From: an uncultured Oscillospiraceae bacterium
GTDB lineage: Bacteria > Bacillota > Clostridia > Oscillospirales > Oscillospiraceae
DNA length: 64,000 bases
Assembly (NCBI GenBank): GCA_934565655.1
Contig: CAKTIE010000008.1
Span: 1-64,000, forward strand
Reading direction: 5' to 3'
Part shown: piece after piece, positions 17,340 to 24,912 of the stretch
Numbering within the stretch: position 1 is the first letter of the stretch
Layout of the letters: each line of letters opens with the position of its first letter
The notes under the pieces: generated by a model
Database searches by the model: none
What the model saw: the letters and a program-made list of their open reading frames with translations, nothing else
Told to the model about the DNA's origin: nothing
Made by a program: the position numbers and the translations under genes

Positions 17340-17681
17340 TTACTTGAACAGCTTGCCGGCAATGCCGCCCAGCATGTCGGACACATTGCCGCCCTGCTTG
17401 CTCAGGAGCTCCTTCAGCATGGGGACGGCCTTGTTCAGGATGTCCTTGACGCTGTCGCCGCTGATGCCGACCTTTTTGGCGATCTTCTCCACCTCGTCAC
17501 TGCCCAGCAGCTTCTTGACGGCCTTGGCTACGTCGCTGTCGCCGTCCAGATGCTTCATCACAGAGGGCGCGGCGTTCTTTAGCACGTTGGACACGTCGGT
17601 GGTGCTGACCTTCGCGGACTTGCTGAGCTTTTCCAGCATGTCCTTATCCATAACACTGCTCAACAGGGAAGTGATGTCCAT
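17340..17681 (-). CDS. Small helical DUF937/YidB-like protein
   Basis: This 113-aa Lys/Ser/Asp-rich protein is predicted all-helical. It has repeated LLSS...LEKLSKSAKVS and KKLLGSDEVEKIAKKVGIS units that resemble YidB/DUF937 proteins, and it ends in a Gly-rich MLGGIAGKLFK. The function is unknown. There is no signal peptide or membrane segment. I used the ATG at 17681, which has GGAGTG upstream, rather than the GTG at 17690. It is next to split transketolase genes on the same strand but with its own terminator. Confidence 0.6.
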   Translation of the reverse strand: MDITSLLSSVMDKDMLEKLSKSAKVSTTDVSNVLKNAAPSVMKHLDGDSDVAKAVKKLLGSDEVEKIAKKVGISGDSVKDILNKAVPMLKELLSKQGGNVSDMLGGIAGKLFK

Positions 17682-17720
17682 ACAAATCACTCCTATTCTT
17701 AATTGTAATGGAAATATACT

Positions 17721-18647
17721 TTACAGAGTTTCTTTGATCTTTGCCGCGATCTGATCGGCCGTCAGGCCGTATTCCCGCAGAACGTCGGCCGCCTTGCCGG
17801 ACTGACCGAACTGATCGTTGATGCCGATCTTTCTGAACTTGCAGCAGACCTTGCCCATCAGCGCGTCAGCCACCGCGTCGCCCAGACCGCCGATGACGCT
17901 GTGCTCCTCCACAGTGATGACGTTGCCACACTTCTCGGCGTACTTCACCACGCACTCGGCGTCCAGCGGCTTGATGGTGTGCATGTTGATCACGGTGATC
18001 TCGATGCCCTCGGCGGACAGCAGCTTGGCGGCCTCCAGAGCTTCGTTGACCATCAGACCGCAGGCGAACACCGCCGCGTCCTTGCCTTCCCGCAGGACAT
18101 TGGCCTTGCCGATCTCGAAGGGATACTCCTCCTCAAACACGGGGGTGGCCAGACGGGCCAGACGCATGTACACGGGGCCCTGGAACTCCGCCAGTGCGAA
18201 GGTGGCCTTGCGGGCCTCGTTGGCATCAGCGGGGACGATAACGGTCATGCCGGGGATCATGCGCATCAGGCCGATATCCTCGATGGACTGGTGGCTGCCG
18301 CCGTCCTCACCCACGGAAACACCGGCGTGAGAGCAGCAGATCTTCACGTTGAACTTGGGATAGGCGATGGAGTTGCGGATCTGCTCATAGGCACGGCCCG
18401 CGCCGAACATGGCGAAGGTGGAGCAGAAGGGAACAAGACCCATGGTGGACAGACCGGCGGCAATGTTCATCATATTGCCCTCGGCAATGCCGCAGTCATA
18501 GAACCGATCGGGATGAGCCGCTTTGAAATACTTGGTCATGGTGGCGCCGGCCAGATCGGCGTCCAGCACCACTACCTTATCGTTCTGATTGCCCAGGTCT
18601 GCCAGCGCTTTGCCGTAGGCCTCACGGGTCGCGATCTTTTCACTCAT
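17721..18647 (-). CDS. Transketolase, C-terminal (pyrimidine and C-domain) subunit
   Basis: This 308-aa protein contains the thiamine diphosphate pyrimidine-binding domain (about 1-165, with GIAEGNMMNIAAGLSTMG) and the transketolase C-terminal domain (about 185-300, with VITVEEHSVIGGLGDAV). With the upstream N-terminal half it forms a split transketolase, common in Firmicutes and archaea. It moves two-carbon ketol units in the pentose phosphate network. The ATG lies 3 nt after the stop of the N-terminal subunit gene. Confidence 0.9.
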   Translation of the reverse strand: MSEKIATREAYGKALADLGNQNDKVVVLDADLAGATMTKYFKAAHPDRFYDCGIAEGNMMNIAAGLSTMGLVPFCSTFAMFGAGRAYEQIRNSIAYPKFNVKICCSHAGVSVGEDGGSHQSIEDIGLMRMIPGMTVIVPADANEARKATFALAEFQGPVYMRLARLATPVFEEEYPFEIGKANVLREGKDAAVFACGLMVNEALEAAKLLSAEGIEITVINMHTIKPLDAECVVKYAEKCGNVITVEEHSVIGGLGDAVADALMGKVCCKFRKIGINDQFGQSGKAADVLREYGLTADQIAAKIKETL

Positions 18648-18650
18648 GTC

Positions 18651-19460
18651 TCAGCCCTCCAATTCCTGCAACGCCTGGTCACGCTGCTCCGCGTTGGGAG
18701 CCTTGCCGTGCCAGCCGACCTGATTTTCCATGTAGGACACGCCCTTGCCCTTGACGGTGTGCGCCAGGATGCAGCGGGGTTTTCCGGGTACCACGGGGGC
18801 GCTGAGCACCGCTTCGATGGCATCCAGATCGTGGCCGTCGATCTCATAGAAGTCGAAGCCGAAGGCGCGGAGCTTGGCGCTCAGGTCGCCCAGACTCATG
18901 ACCTCGTCATTGGTGCCGTCGATCTGCAGGCCGTTGTTATCAATGATAATGGTCAGATTGTCCAGCTTATAGTGGTTGGCCGCCATGAAGGCCTCCCAGA
19001 TCTGGCCCTCCTGGCATTCGCCGTCGCCCAGGATGGTATAGACCCTGGTGTCCTTCTTCAGCTGCTTGGCACCCAGCGCCATGCCTACCGCGATGGAGCA
19101 GCCCTGGCCCAGAGAGCCGGTGGATGCGTCCACGCCGGGAACCTTCTTGCAGTCGGGGTGGCCCTGCAGGATGCTGTGAAGCTGCCGGAAATTGGCAAAT
19201 TCGTCGCGGCTGATGAAGCCAAGCTCCGCCAGCACTGCATAATAGCAGGGAGCGCCATGGCCCTTGCTCAGCACAAAGCGGTCACGGTCGGGATTTTTGG
19301 GATCCTTGGGGTCGATACGCATATGGTTATAGAATACGCTGGTCATCAGCTCCACCATGGACAGGGAGCCGCCGGGATGGCCGCTGCCCGCATTGGCGAT
19401 CATGGTGATGATGTCACGGCGCACCTGCTTGCATACGCTGGAAAGTTCTGCCGTATTCAT
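18651..19460 (-). CDS. Transketolase, N-terminal (PP-domain) subunit
   Basis: This 269-aa protein carries the diphosphate-binding domain of transketolase: SGHPGGSLS near residue 25, KGHGAPCYYAVL about 68, and GDGECQEGQ about 144 with N about 170 forming the Mg-ThDP motif. GGAGGTTTCTCA precedes the ATG. It is co-transcribed with the C-terminal half. Confidence 0.9.
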   Translation of the reverse strand: MNTAELSSVCKQVRRDIITMIANAGSGHPGGSLSMVELMTSVFYNHMRIDPKDPKNPDRDRFVLSKGHGAPCYYAVLAELGFISRDEFANFRQLHSILQGHPDCKKVPGVDASTGSLGQGCSIAVGMALGAKQLKKDTRVYTILGDGECQEGQIWEAFMAANHYKLDNLTIIIDNNGLQIDGTNDEVMSLGDLSAKLRAFGFDFYEIDGHDLDAIEAVLSAPVVPGKPRCILAHTVKGKGVSYMENQVGWHGKAPNAEQRDQALQELEG

Positions 19461-19562
19461 TGAGAAACCTCCAATTCAATTATTCCACATGCTATGTTAA
19501 TGCATTTGCCTGCTAAAGTCAATGAACAGCGGAAAAATTTGAGAGAAAAACAAAAATACCTC

Positions 19563-19624
19563 TTGACTTTTCCGGACAGCAGGTGTATATATGAATCATA
19601 ATTCATATGAACGTTCATTCATAT
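19563..19624 (+). promoter_or_regulatory. Promoter and ArsR-type operator of the metal-resistance operon
   Basis: TTGACT (19563-19568), a 17-bp spacer and TATATA (19586-19591). Overlapping and just after the -10 are ATATGAAT (19589-19596)/ATTCATAT (19601-19608) and the palindrome ATGAACGTTCAT (about 19606-19617). Paired A/T-rich dyads over the start site are the usual binding layout of ArsR/SmtB metal sensors, encoded by the next gene. Confidence 0.7.
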
Positions 19625-19637
19625 TATGAGGTGCACT

Positions 19638-20000
19638 ATGGAGATCATCAATTACGAAAACAATGTCATACACGAAGATGTGATCCGACGGGTTCAGGAG
19701 AAGATGCCGCAGGAGGAACCGATCTATGAGGTTTCCGAGCTGTTTCGGGTTTTTGGCGATTCCAGCCGCAGCCGTATCATCTGCGCGCTGCACATTGAGG
19801 AAATGTGCGTCAACGATCTGGCAGCCCTGCTGACCATGACCCAATCCGCGGTCAGCCATCAGCTGCGCATCCTGCGGGAGGCACGGCTGGTGAAGAGCCG
19901 CAAGCAGGGCCGGGTCGTTTACTATTCTCTAGACGACGATCATATCGACCATATCTTTGCCATGGCATTCGATCACATTATGGAAAAAACGGAGGGATAA
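19638..20000 (+). CDS. ArsR/SmtB-family metal-sensing repressor
   Basis: This 120-aa protein is a winged-helix ArsR-type repressor. It has LFRVFGDSSRSRIICALHIEEMCVNDLAALL, the recognition helix TQSAVSHQLRILREARLVKSRKQGR and a C-terminal DDDHIDHIFAMAFDHI segment with Asp/His ligands like the alpha-5 metal site of CzrA/SmtB. That points to Zn/Co/Cd sensing. The loss of DNA binding on metal entry would turn on the adjacent P-ATPase. The ATG at 19638 follows GAGGTG. Dyad operators lie upstream. Confidence 0.85.
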   Translation: MEIINYENNVIHEDVIRRVQEKMPQEEPIYEVSELFRVFGDSSRSRIICALHIEEMCVNDLAALLTMTQSAVSHQLRILREARLVKSRKQGRVVYYSLDDDHIDHIFAMAFDHIMEKTEG

Positions 20001-20002
20001 CG

Positions 20003-22120
20003 ATGTCCAATCATCACGAACACGAGCATGAGCATTGCTGCGGCCATGAGCATGAGCATGAGCATGAACACGAACACTGCTGCGGTCACGAGCATGAGCA
20101 TGAGCACTGCTGCGACCATGAGCATGAGCATGAGCACGAACATGATCATTGCTGTGGTCACGAACATGAGAACGAGCATGAACACTGCTGCGGTCATGAG
20201 CATGGCCACGAGCACGGACATAGCCATGAACACGGCCATTCGCACGGACACAGTCACGGCTGCGGCTGTGGCTGCGGTCATGACCATGGCGGAGAAGAAG
20301 AGGTCGGCGCATTGACCTATGTTCGCATGGGTGTGGCCGCAGTGGGTCTGCTGGCGTCGATCTTCCTGCTGGAGGGCACCTGGCAGCTGGTGGTGTGCAT
20401 CATCGCCTATCTGCTGGCGGGCTTCTCCGTACTGAAGGAGGCCGTGGAGAACATTGCACACGGCGAGATCTTTGATGAAAATTTCCTGATGTCGGTGGCG
20501 TCCATCGGCGCGTTCTGTATCGGCAAGTATCCGGAAGCCGTTGCTGTCATGCTGCTGTATGAGATCGGTGAATGGCTTCAGGACAAAGCGGTGGGTTCCT
20601 CCCGGGCCTCTATCGAGGCGCTGGTGAACGTCCGGCCTGACCACGCCAACCTGGTCAAGGGCGAGGAGGTAACTGCCGTAAAGGCGGAGGATGTTTCCGT
20701 GGGCGACATCATTCTGGTGCGTCCCGGCGAGCGCGTCCCCCTGGACGGCGAGGTGATCGAGGGTACCTCCTCGGTGGATACCTCGGCGCTGACCGGCGAG
20801 TCCCTGCCCCGTGAGTGGACGGTGGGCAGTGCGGCGCTGGCCGGCTGCGTGAACCAGAACGGTCTGCTGAAGATCAGGGTCACAAAGCCCTTCAGCGATT
20901 CCTCCGTCAGCCGTATCATGGCGCTGGTCGAGGACGCGCAGGACAACAAGGCACAGCCGGAGCGCTTCATCACGCGGTTTGCCCGTGTGTATACCCCTGT
21001 GGTCTGCGGTATTGCCGTCCTTGTGGCGATCCTGCCGCCGCTGCTGGGCCTTGGCACATGGTCTACGTTTATCCACAAGGCGCTGGCCTTCCTGGTCATC
21101 TCCTGCCCCTGCGCGTTGGTGATCTCGGTGCCGCTGAGCTTCTTCTCCGGCATCGGCTGCGCCAGCCATAACGGTATCCTGATGAAGGGAAGCAACTATC
21201 TGGAGCTGCTGTCCAAGGTGGAGATCGCCGCCTTTGACAAGACCGGTACGCTGACCCGGGGCGAGTTCTCCGTAACGTCTCTGGACTGCGCCGAGGGCGT
21301 CAGCCAGGAGCAGCTGCTGGAGGTCGCCGCCTATTGCGAGAGCCAGTCTACCCATCCTCTGGCAAAGTCCATTTTGAAGGCGTATGCCAAGCCGGTGGAC
21401 AATGCCCGCCTGGCCGGGATCGAGGAGATCTCCGGCAGCGGTATCCGCGCACAGCTGGACGGCAAGACCGCGCTGGCAGGCAAACCGGAGCTGCTGGACG
21501 GCATTGCCGTCACCACCCAGTCGGCCGGTACCACGGCGGTGTATGTGGCGCTTGACGGACAGTATCTGGGCTGCATCGGCCTGAGCGATACGCTGAAGCC
21601 GGATACCAAGGAGGCCATCAGCGCGCTGCGGAAGCAGGGACTGCACAACCTGACCATGCTGTCCGGCGACCGGCAGCCTACGGCGGAGGCAATCACCAAG
21701 GAGATCGGTCTGGACAACGCATGGGGTCAGCTGCTGCCGGAGGAGAAGGTGTCTCATCTGGAGGAGCTGAAGAAGCTGGGCAGCGTGGTATACGCCGGCG
21801 ACGGCATCAACGATGCGCCGGTGCTGGCCGCCGCGGATGTAGGCGTGGCCATGGGCGGCCTTGGCAGTGACGCGGCCATGGAGGCGGCCGATGTGGTCAT
21901 TATGACCGATGAGATCTCCCGTCTGCCGCTGGCCATCCGTATTGCCCGAAAGACTATGGCCATTGCCAGACAGAATATCATTTTCTCCATCGCGGTAAAG
22001 ATCCTGATCCTGGCCCTGTCCCTGATCACCGATCTGGGTCTGTGGCTGGCTGTGTTTGCCGATGTAGGCGTGTGCATGCTGGCGATCCTCAACAGCCTGC
22101 GTGCCCTGCACACGAAATAA
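20003..22120 (+). CDS. Heavy-metal P1B-type ATPase (Zn/Cd/Pb exporter type) with His/Cys-rich N-terminus
   Basis: This 705-aa protein begins with about 90 residues made almost only of His, Glu, Cys and Gly, including five Cys-Cys pairs and a CGCGCG run. The P1B ATPase core follows: TGES actuator motif, CPC in the sixth helix (SCPCALVIS), DKTGT phosphorylation site, THPLA (the SE/HP-type motif) and GDGIND. Asp in the last helices (FADVGV) and the lack of Cu-type motifs favour Zn2+/Cd2+/Pb2+ export. There is no classical CxxC HMA domain; the His/Cys tail seems to replace it. It starts 3 nt after the repressor stop, with GGAGGG in between. Confidence 0.9.
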   Translation: MSNHHEHEHEHCCGHEHEHEHEHEHCCGHEHEHEHCCDHEHEHEHEHDHCCGHEHENEHEHCCGHEHGHEHGHSHEHGHSHGHSHGCGCGCGHDHGGEEEVGALTYVRMGVAAVGLLASIFLLEGTWQLVVCIIAYLLAGFSVLKEAVENIAHGEIFDENFLMSVASIGAFCIGKYPEAVAVMLLYEIGEWLQDKAVGSSRASIEALVNVRPDHANLVKGEEVTAVKAEDVSVGDIILVRPGERVPLDGEVIEGTSSVDTSALTGESLPREWTVGSAALAGCVNQNGLLKIRVTKPFSDSSVSRIMALVEDAQDNKAQPERFITRFARVYTPVVCGIAVLVAILPPLLGLGTWSTFIHKALAFLVISCPCALVISVPLSFFSGIGCASHNGILMKGSNYLELLSKVEIAAFDKTGTLTRGEFSVTSLDCAEGVSQEQLLEVAAYCESQSTHPLAKSILKAYAKPVDNARLAGIEEISGSGIRAQLDGKTALAGKPELLDGIAVTTQSAGTTAVYVALDGQYLGCIGLSDTLKPDTKEAISALRKQGLHNLTMLSGDRQPTAEAITKEIGLDNAWGQLLPEEKVSHLEELKKLGSVVYAGDGINDAPVLAAADVGVAMGGLGSDAAMEAADVVIMTDEISRLPLAIRIARKTMAIARQNIIFSIAVKILILALSLITDLGLWLAVFADVGVCMLAILNSLRALHTK
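20012..20290 (+). repeat. Coding minisatellite for His/Glu/Cys repeats
   Basis: Imperfect tandem units of CAYGAG (His-Glu) are broken by TGCTGYGG (Cys-Cys) about every 30 nt. The region is in frame with the P-ATPase. Tandem structure makes it prone to copy-number slippage. Confidence 0.8.
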
Positions 22121-22121
22121 A

Positions 22122-22144
22122 CCCCGCTCATAGAATGAGCGGGG
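22122..22144 (+). repeat. 10-bp hairpin between the P-ATPase and amidase genes
   Basis: CCCCGCTCAT (22122-22131) and ATGAGCGGGG (22135-22144), loop AGA. The right arm runs into the GGGGAGGGG ribosome site of the next gene. There is no T run, so it may attenuate or modulate translation rather than end transcription. Confidence 0.5.
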
Positions 22145-22158
22145 AGGGGAAGCTGTGT

Positions 22159-22665
22159 ATGGATCTGCTGCCATACCGCCGCGCTGAGGCGGAGGCTTAC
22201 GCCCGGTATTGGGCCTATGGCCGCAATCCGGCGTTCTACGACTACGAGACCATCGGCGGTGACTGCACCAATTTTGCCTCGCAGTGTATCTATGCCGGTA
22301 CAGGTGTCATGAACTATACGCCCACCTTTGGTTGGTACTACATCAGTGCCGACGATAAGGCCCCTGCCTGGACGGGTGTGGAATATCTCCACAACTTTCT
22401 GGTACGGCGGGAGGTCTCGCCGGGGCCGGTGTGCATGGTGACGCAGGAGCTGGCCATGGCGGAGCCGGGCGACGTGATCCAGCTGATCTTTCAGGGCGAG
22501 GTGTTTCAGCATTCTCCCGTTGTCATTGCCAATGACGGCAGCGGAGAAGCGTCCGGTATTCAGATCGCCGCACACAGCTATGACGCCAATTGCCGCCCCT
22601 TGAGCAGCTATTCCTATCAACAGTACCGTGTGCTGCACATTCTGGGCTACTATCCGGAAGCATAA
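22159..22665 (+). CDS. Amidase_6-type putative amidase domain protein
   Basis: This 168-aa protein begins DLLPYRRAEAEAYARYWA and contains GGDCTNFASQCIYAG, a Cys in the same sequence context as the clostridial putative amidase domain (CHAP/NlpC-like fold), with a later HSPVVIA His motif and a final AHSYDANCRPL. There is no signal peptide, so it would act in the cytoplasm or in the developing spore. It follows the P-ATPase closely on the same strand. Substrate unknown. Confidence 0.75.
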   Translation: MDLLPYRRAEAEAYARYWAYGRNPAFYDYETIGGDCTNFASQCIYAGTGVMNYTPTFGWYYISADDKAPAWTGVEYLHNFLVRREVSPGPVCMVTQELAMAEPGDVIQLIFQGEVFQHSPVVIANDGSGEASGIQIAAHSYDANCRPLSSYSYQQYRVLHILGYYPEA

Positions 22666-22696
22666 AACAAGGCGGAGCTTACTCCGCCTTGTTTTT
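22664..22696. terminator. Bidirectional terminator
   Basis: Fourteen-base arms (22664-22677 and 22682-22695) around CTTA with T-rich end, between the amidase and the convergent recombinase. Confidence 0.8.
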
Positions 22697-23719
22697 ATCG
22701 TCTGTATCGTCGATTTTTCCCTTCATTTTCACATGTGACAAGGGATTTGCCTTTGCAGCCACGCGCAGGGATTCGTTGTCGATGTGGGTATAGATCTCGG
22801 TGGTGTTCAGGTGTTCGTGGCCCAGAACCTCCTGCACCGCCTTCACATCCACGCCGTTTTGCAGCATCAGCGTGGCCGCCGTATGCCGCAGCTTATGGCT
22901 GGAATACTGTGTGCTGTCCAGACCTGCCATGGCCAGATGCTTTTTCACCAGCGAGTGTACCATAGCGCGGCTGATCCGCTGGTCACGCTCCGAGAGAAAC
23001 AGCGCGTCCCGATCCTTGCCGCTGATGGGATGGCGCACCGCCAGATACCGTGCCAGCGCGTCCTTGCAGGCGTCGTTGAGATACACTACCCGAACCTTAT
23101 TGCCTTTGCCCAGTACCCGCATGGCGTCATCCTGAATATCGCTGAGATTCAGGCCGATCAGCTCGGAAATACGCAAGCCGCAGTTCAAAAACAGCGTGAT
23201 GATGCAGAAATCCCGCTCTTTATGCTTGCCGTCCACAGCGTCCAGCAGGGAGAGGGAGTCCTCCAGCGTCAGGTAGCGGGGGAGGGACTTCATCTGCTTG
23301 GGGGCGTCGATATCCTTGCAGGGATTTTCCTCCAAAAGGTGTACTTTATTGCACAAATAATTGAAAAACGACCGGATCGTAGCCAATTTTCGTGCCCGGG
23401 AAGCGGCACTCAATCCTTTGTTAGAATTTTCACAATTCTGATGCTGCACACGATCCCGGCTGAGATAGGTCATATAGCCGTAGATATCCGACAGGGTAAT
23501 GGAGCGGATCAGCGGTAGATCGACATCCATAATGTCGATCTTGTCAAAAGGCGTATCCCGCAGCGCCGGGTTCCGCAGCTGCTTGATATAGCGGAAGAAA
23601 TTCCGCAGATCGAGAAAGTATTCATCCACCGTGCGCTGAGAGTGCGCCTTGATGGTTTCGTGATAGCTGAGAAAGTCCGCCAGAATTCGCGGAGATTGTG
23701 AACGATAATCAATAGCCAT
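22679..23719 (-). CDS. XerC/XerD-like tyrosine recombinase
   Basis: This 346-aa protein has a SAM-like core-binding domain (about 5-125) and a catalytic domain with the R-K-H-R-H-Y set: GLRISELIGL, HKLRHTAATLM, LGHEHLNTTEIYTH. Length and spacing match chromosomal XerC/D rather than phage integrases. It is a likely dimer-resolution or dif-site recombinase. A conserved-looking structured leader lies upstream. AAAAGGAC precedes the ATG. A role in moving the neighbouring repeat-flanked AAA gene cannot be excluded. Confidence 0.88.
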   Translation of the reverse strand: MAIDYRSQSPRILADFLSYHETIKAHSQRTVDEYFLDLRNFFRYIKQLRNPALRDTPFDKIDIMDVDLPLIRSITLSDIYGYMTYLSRDRVQHQNCENSNKGLSAASRARKLATIRSFFNYLCNKVHLLEENPCKDIDAPKQMKSLPRYLTLEDSLSLLDAVDGKHKERDFCIITLFLNCGLRISELIGLNLSDIQDDAMRVLGKGNKVRVVYLNDACKDALARYLAVRHPISGKDRDALFLSERDQRISRAMVHSLVKKHLAMAGLDSTQYSSHKLRHTAATLMLQNGVDVKAVQEVLGHEHLNTTEIYTHIDNESLRVAAKANPLSHVKMKGKIDDTDDKNKAE

Positions 23720-23737
23720 ATTTTTGTCCTTTTGTTG

Positions 23738-23820
23738 ATAGGGGCCGAACGCGCAGAGCGAAGGCCTCGAGATCGTAACCCTATCGGCGGAGCCGCACCG
23801 AAGGGTGGCGGAAAGAGCCG
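23738..23820 (-). ncRNA. Structured 5' leader of the recombinase gene (xerDC-motif candidate)
   Basis: Read on the minus strand, two helical blocks precede the recombinase start. The first is a hairpin closed by CGGC/GCCG (23817-23820 with 23785-23788) with an inner GGT/ACC and GCGG/CCGC stem. The second is ATAGGG/CCCTAT (23779-23784 with 23738-23743) around a GGCC pairing. A candidate cis-regulatory RNA called the xerDC motif is known upstream of such integrase genes in Clostridia. I match it by position and general form only, not by an alignment. Confidence 0.45.
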
Positions 23821-23840
23821 ATTTATTTCATGGGGTTATA

Positions 23841-23868
23841 ATTCAACAAAATAAAAATTTTGTTGAAT
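23841..23868. repeat. Inverted repeat beyond the recombinase leader
   Basis: Arms ATTCAACAAAAT (23841-23852) and ATTTTGTTGAAT (23857-23868) around AAAA. Its right arm is part of the 18-bp direct repeat found again at 24892. It may serve as the terminator of the AAA ATPase gene or as the intact form of a recombination site. Confidence 0.55.
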
Positions 23869-23871
23869 CGA
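23854..23871. repeat. 18-bp direct repeat, copy 1
   Basis: AAAATTTTGTTGAATCGA. An identical copy is at 24892-24909 in the same orientation, and the two bracket the AAA ATPase gene. Confidence 0.75.
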
Positions 23872-23932
23872 GTGGAGGGGAATTACAGATTTACCGGAAG
23901 CTGTGAGATATATGCGCCGTTATATGTGGGAT

Positions 23933-24811
23933 TTACGTTCTGAACTCTGGTGCATGCTCCTGAAAGAAATCAAAATACAACCGAACGTTTTCCAGCGCTG
24001 TCCACGGTTTCGTCTGCACCGGATCAGCGTCCAGGTCATAGATCCGCGCATCCTGCATGGACAGCAAAAACGGTGAATGTGTGGAAATGATAAACTGACA
24101 GCCAAAGAAACGCACAGAATCCTCAAGAAACCGCTTCAGATCTATTTGCCGTGCCGCTGACAGGCTGTTTTCCGGTTCATCCAGCAGATACAGCGCATGC
24201 TCCTGAATGGACTCCGTAAAATACGATAACGCGCTTTCGCCGTTGGAACGCTCCGGCACATTGGCAGCCAGCTGCCTGCGGATATATTCGGATTGTGAGG
24301 CGCTTTTGGCGTCGCTTCGCCGGCAGAATTCGCGGTAATCAGACAAGCCCTTCAAATGGTACGGCTCCCAGCGATCCCGATGGTACTGGTCAAGCAGGTG
24401 TGCGCGCTCCTTGTCAATCCCATCGTTGATGCAGCGGATCTCCAGCAGATAATCGAACACATCGTCGCTGGTGATGATCCGGCTGCCCTCCGGCACGGAT
24501 TGTCCACCGGATAAACGACACCGGCACAGGTCCAGATAGTCCTCATAAAAGTCGCTGCGATTGAACACCGCACCGCGCTGGAGACGCAGCTTTTCCGCAA
24601 TCAGATTCAGCATGGTGGTCTTGCCGCTGCCGTTTCCACCGTACAGGATCGTCAGCGGCGCGAATTGCAGCTCCGGCGGATGACGATAACGAAAGACATG
24701 AAACGGATACTTGGTCGTATAGCAGGTACGCCGGTTTTTGGCGGTTTCCTGCTCAAAGTACAGATCTTCCCCGTTGCGGTCAGGAAAAGTAAAAGACTCC
24801 AGATAGCGCAT
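23933..24811 (-). CDS. AAA-family ATPase, RecF/OLD-like
   Basis: This 292-aa protein is of the ABC/RecF-like AAA_21 type. It has Walker A GGNGSGKTT (about residues 47-55), a long helical insertion, Walker B LLLDEPENSLSAA (about 210) and an H-loop STHSPFLLS (about 250). There is no recognisable nuclease domain. Stand-alone ATPases of this group occur in defence and toxin-like modules, but also as housekeeping genes. The ATG at 24811 follows AGGAGG; the frame continues upstream without a ribosome site. It is lower in GC than its neighbours and flanked by 18-bp direct repeats, which suggests insertion as a cassette. Confidence 0.8.
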   Translation of the reverse strand: MRYLESFTFPDRNGEDLYFEQETAKNRRTCYTTKYPFHVFRYRHPPELQFAPLTILYGGNGSGKTTMLNLIAEKLRLQRGAVFNRSDFYEDYLDLCRCRLSGGQSVPEGSRIITSDDVFDYLLEIRCINDGIDKERAHLLDQYHRDRWEPYHLKGLSDYREFCRRSDAKSASQSEYIRRQLAANVPERSNGESALSYFTESIQEHALYLLDEPENSLSAARQIDLKRFLEDSVRFFGCQFIISTHSPFLLSMQDARIYDLDADPVQTKPWTALENVRLYFDFFQEHAPEFRT

Positions 24812-24864
24812 GTCGCCTGCCTCCTGTGGGGATGTATCCCCCTTCCCTCTCATTATACAAAAAT

Positions 24865-24891
24865 GCCCGGTGGATGACAAGTCCACCGGGC
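24865..24891 (-). terminator. Terminator downstream of ptb
   Basis: GCCCGGTGGA (24865-24874) pairs with TCCACCGGGC (24882-24891). On the minus strand it is followed by a TTTTT run. It lies between the second 18-bp repeat and the AAA gene start. Confidence 0.7.
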
Positions 24892-24909
24892 AAAATTTTG
24901 TTGAATCGA
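24892..24909. repeat. 18-bp direct repeat, copy 2
   Basis: Exact copy of 23854-23871, same orientation, 1,038 bp apart. It sits 3 nt from the ptb stop codon. Confidence 0.75.
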
Positions 24910-24912
24910 AGC

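Noticed and set aside
23841..23871. A chromosomal dif site beside the Xer recombinase
   Set aside because: The palindrome differs from the usual dif arms (no TTATGTTAA-like XerD arm and a 4-bp instead of 6-bp centre). It is better viewed as a terminator or insertion site.
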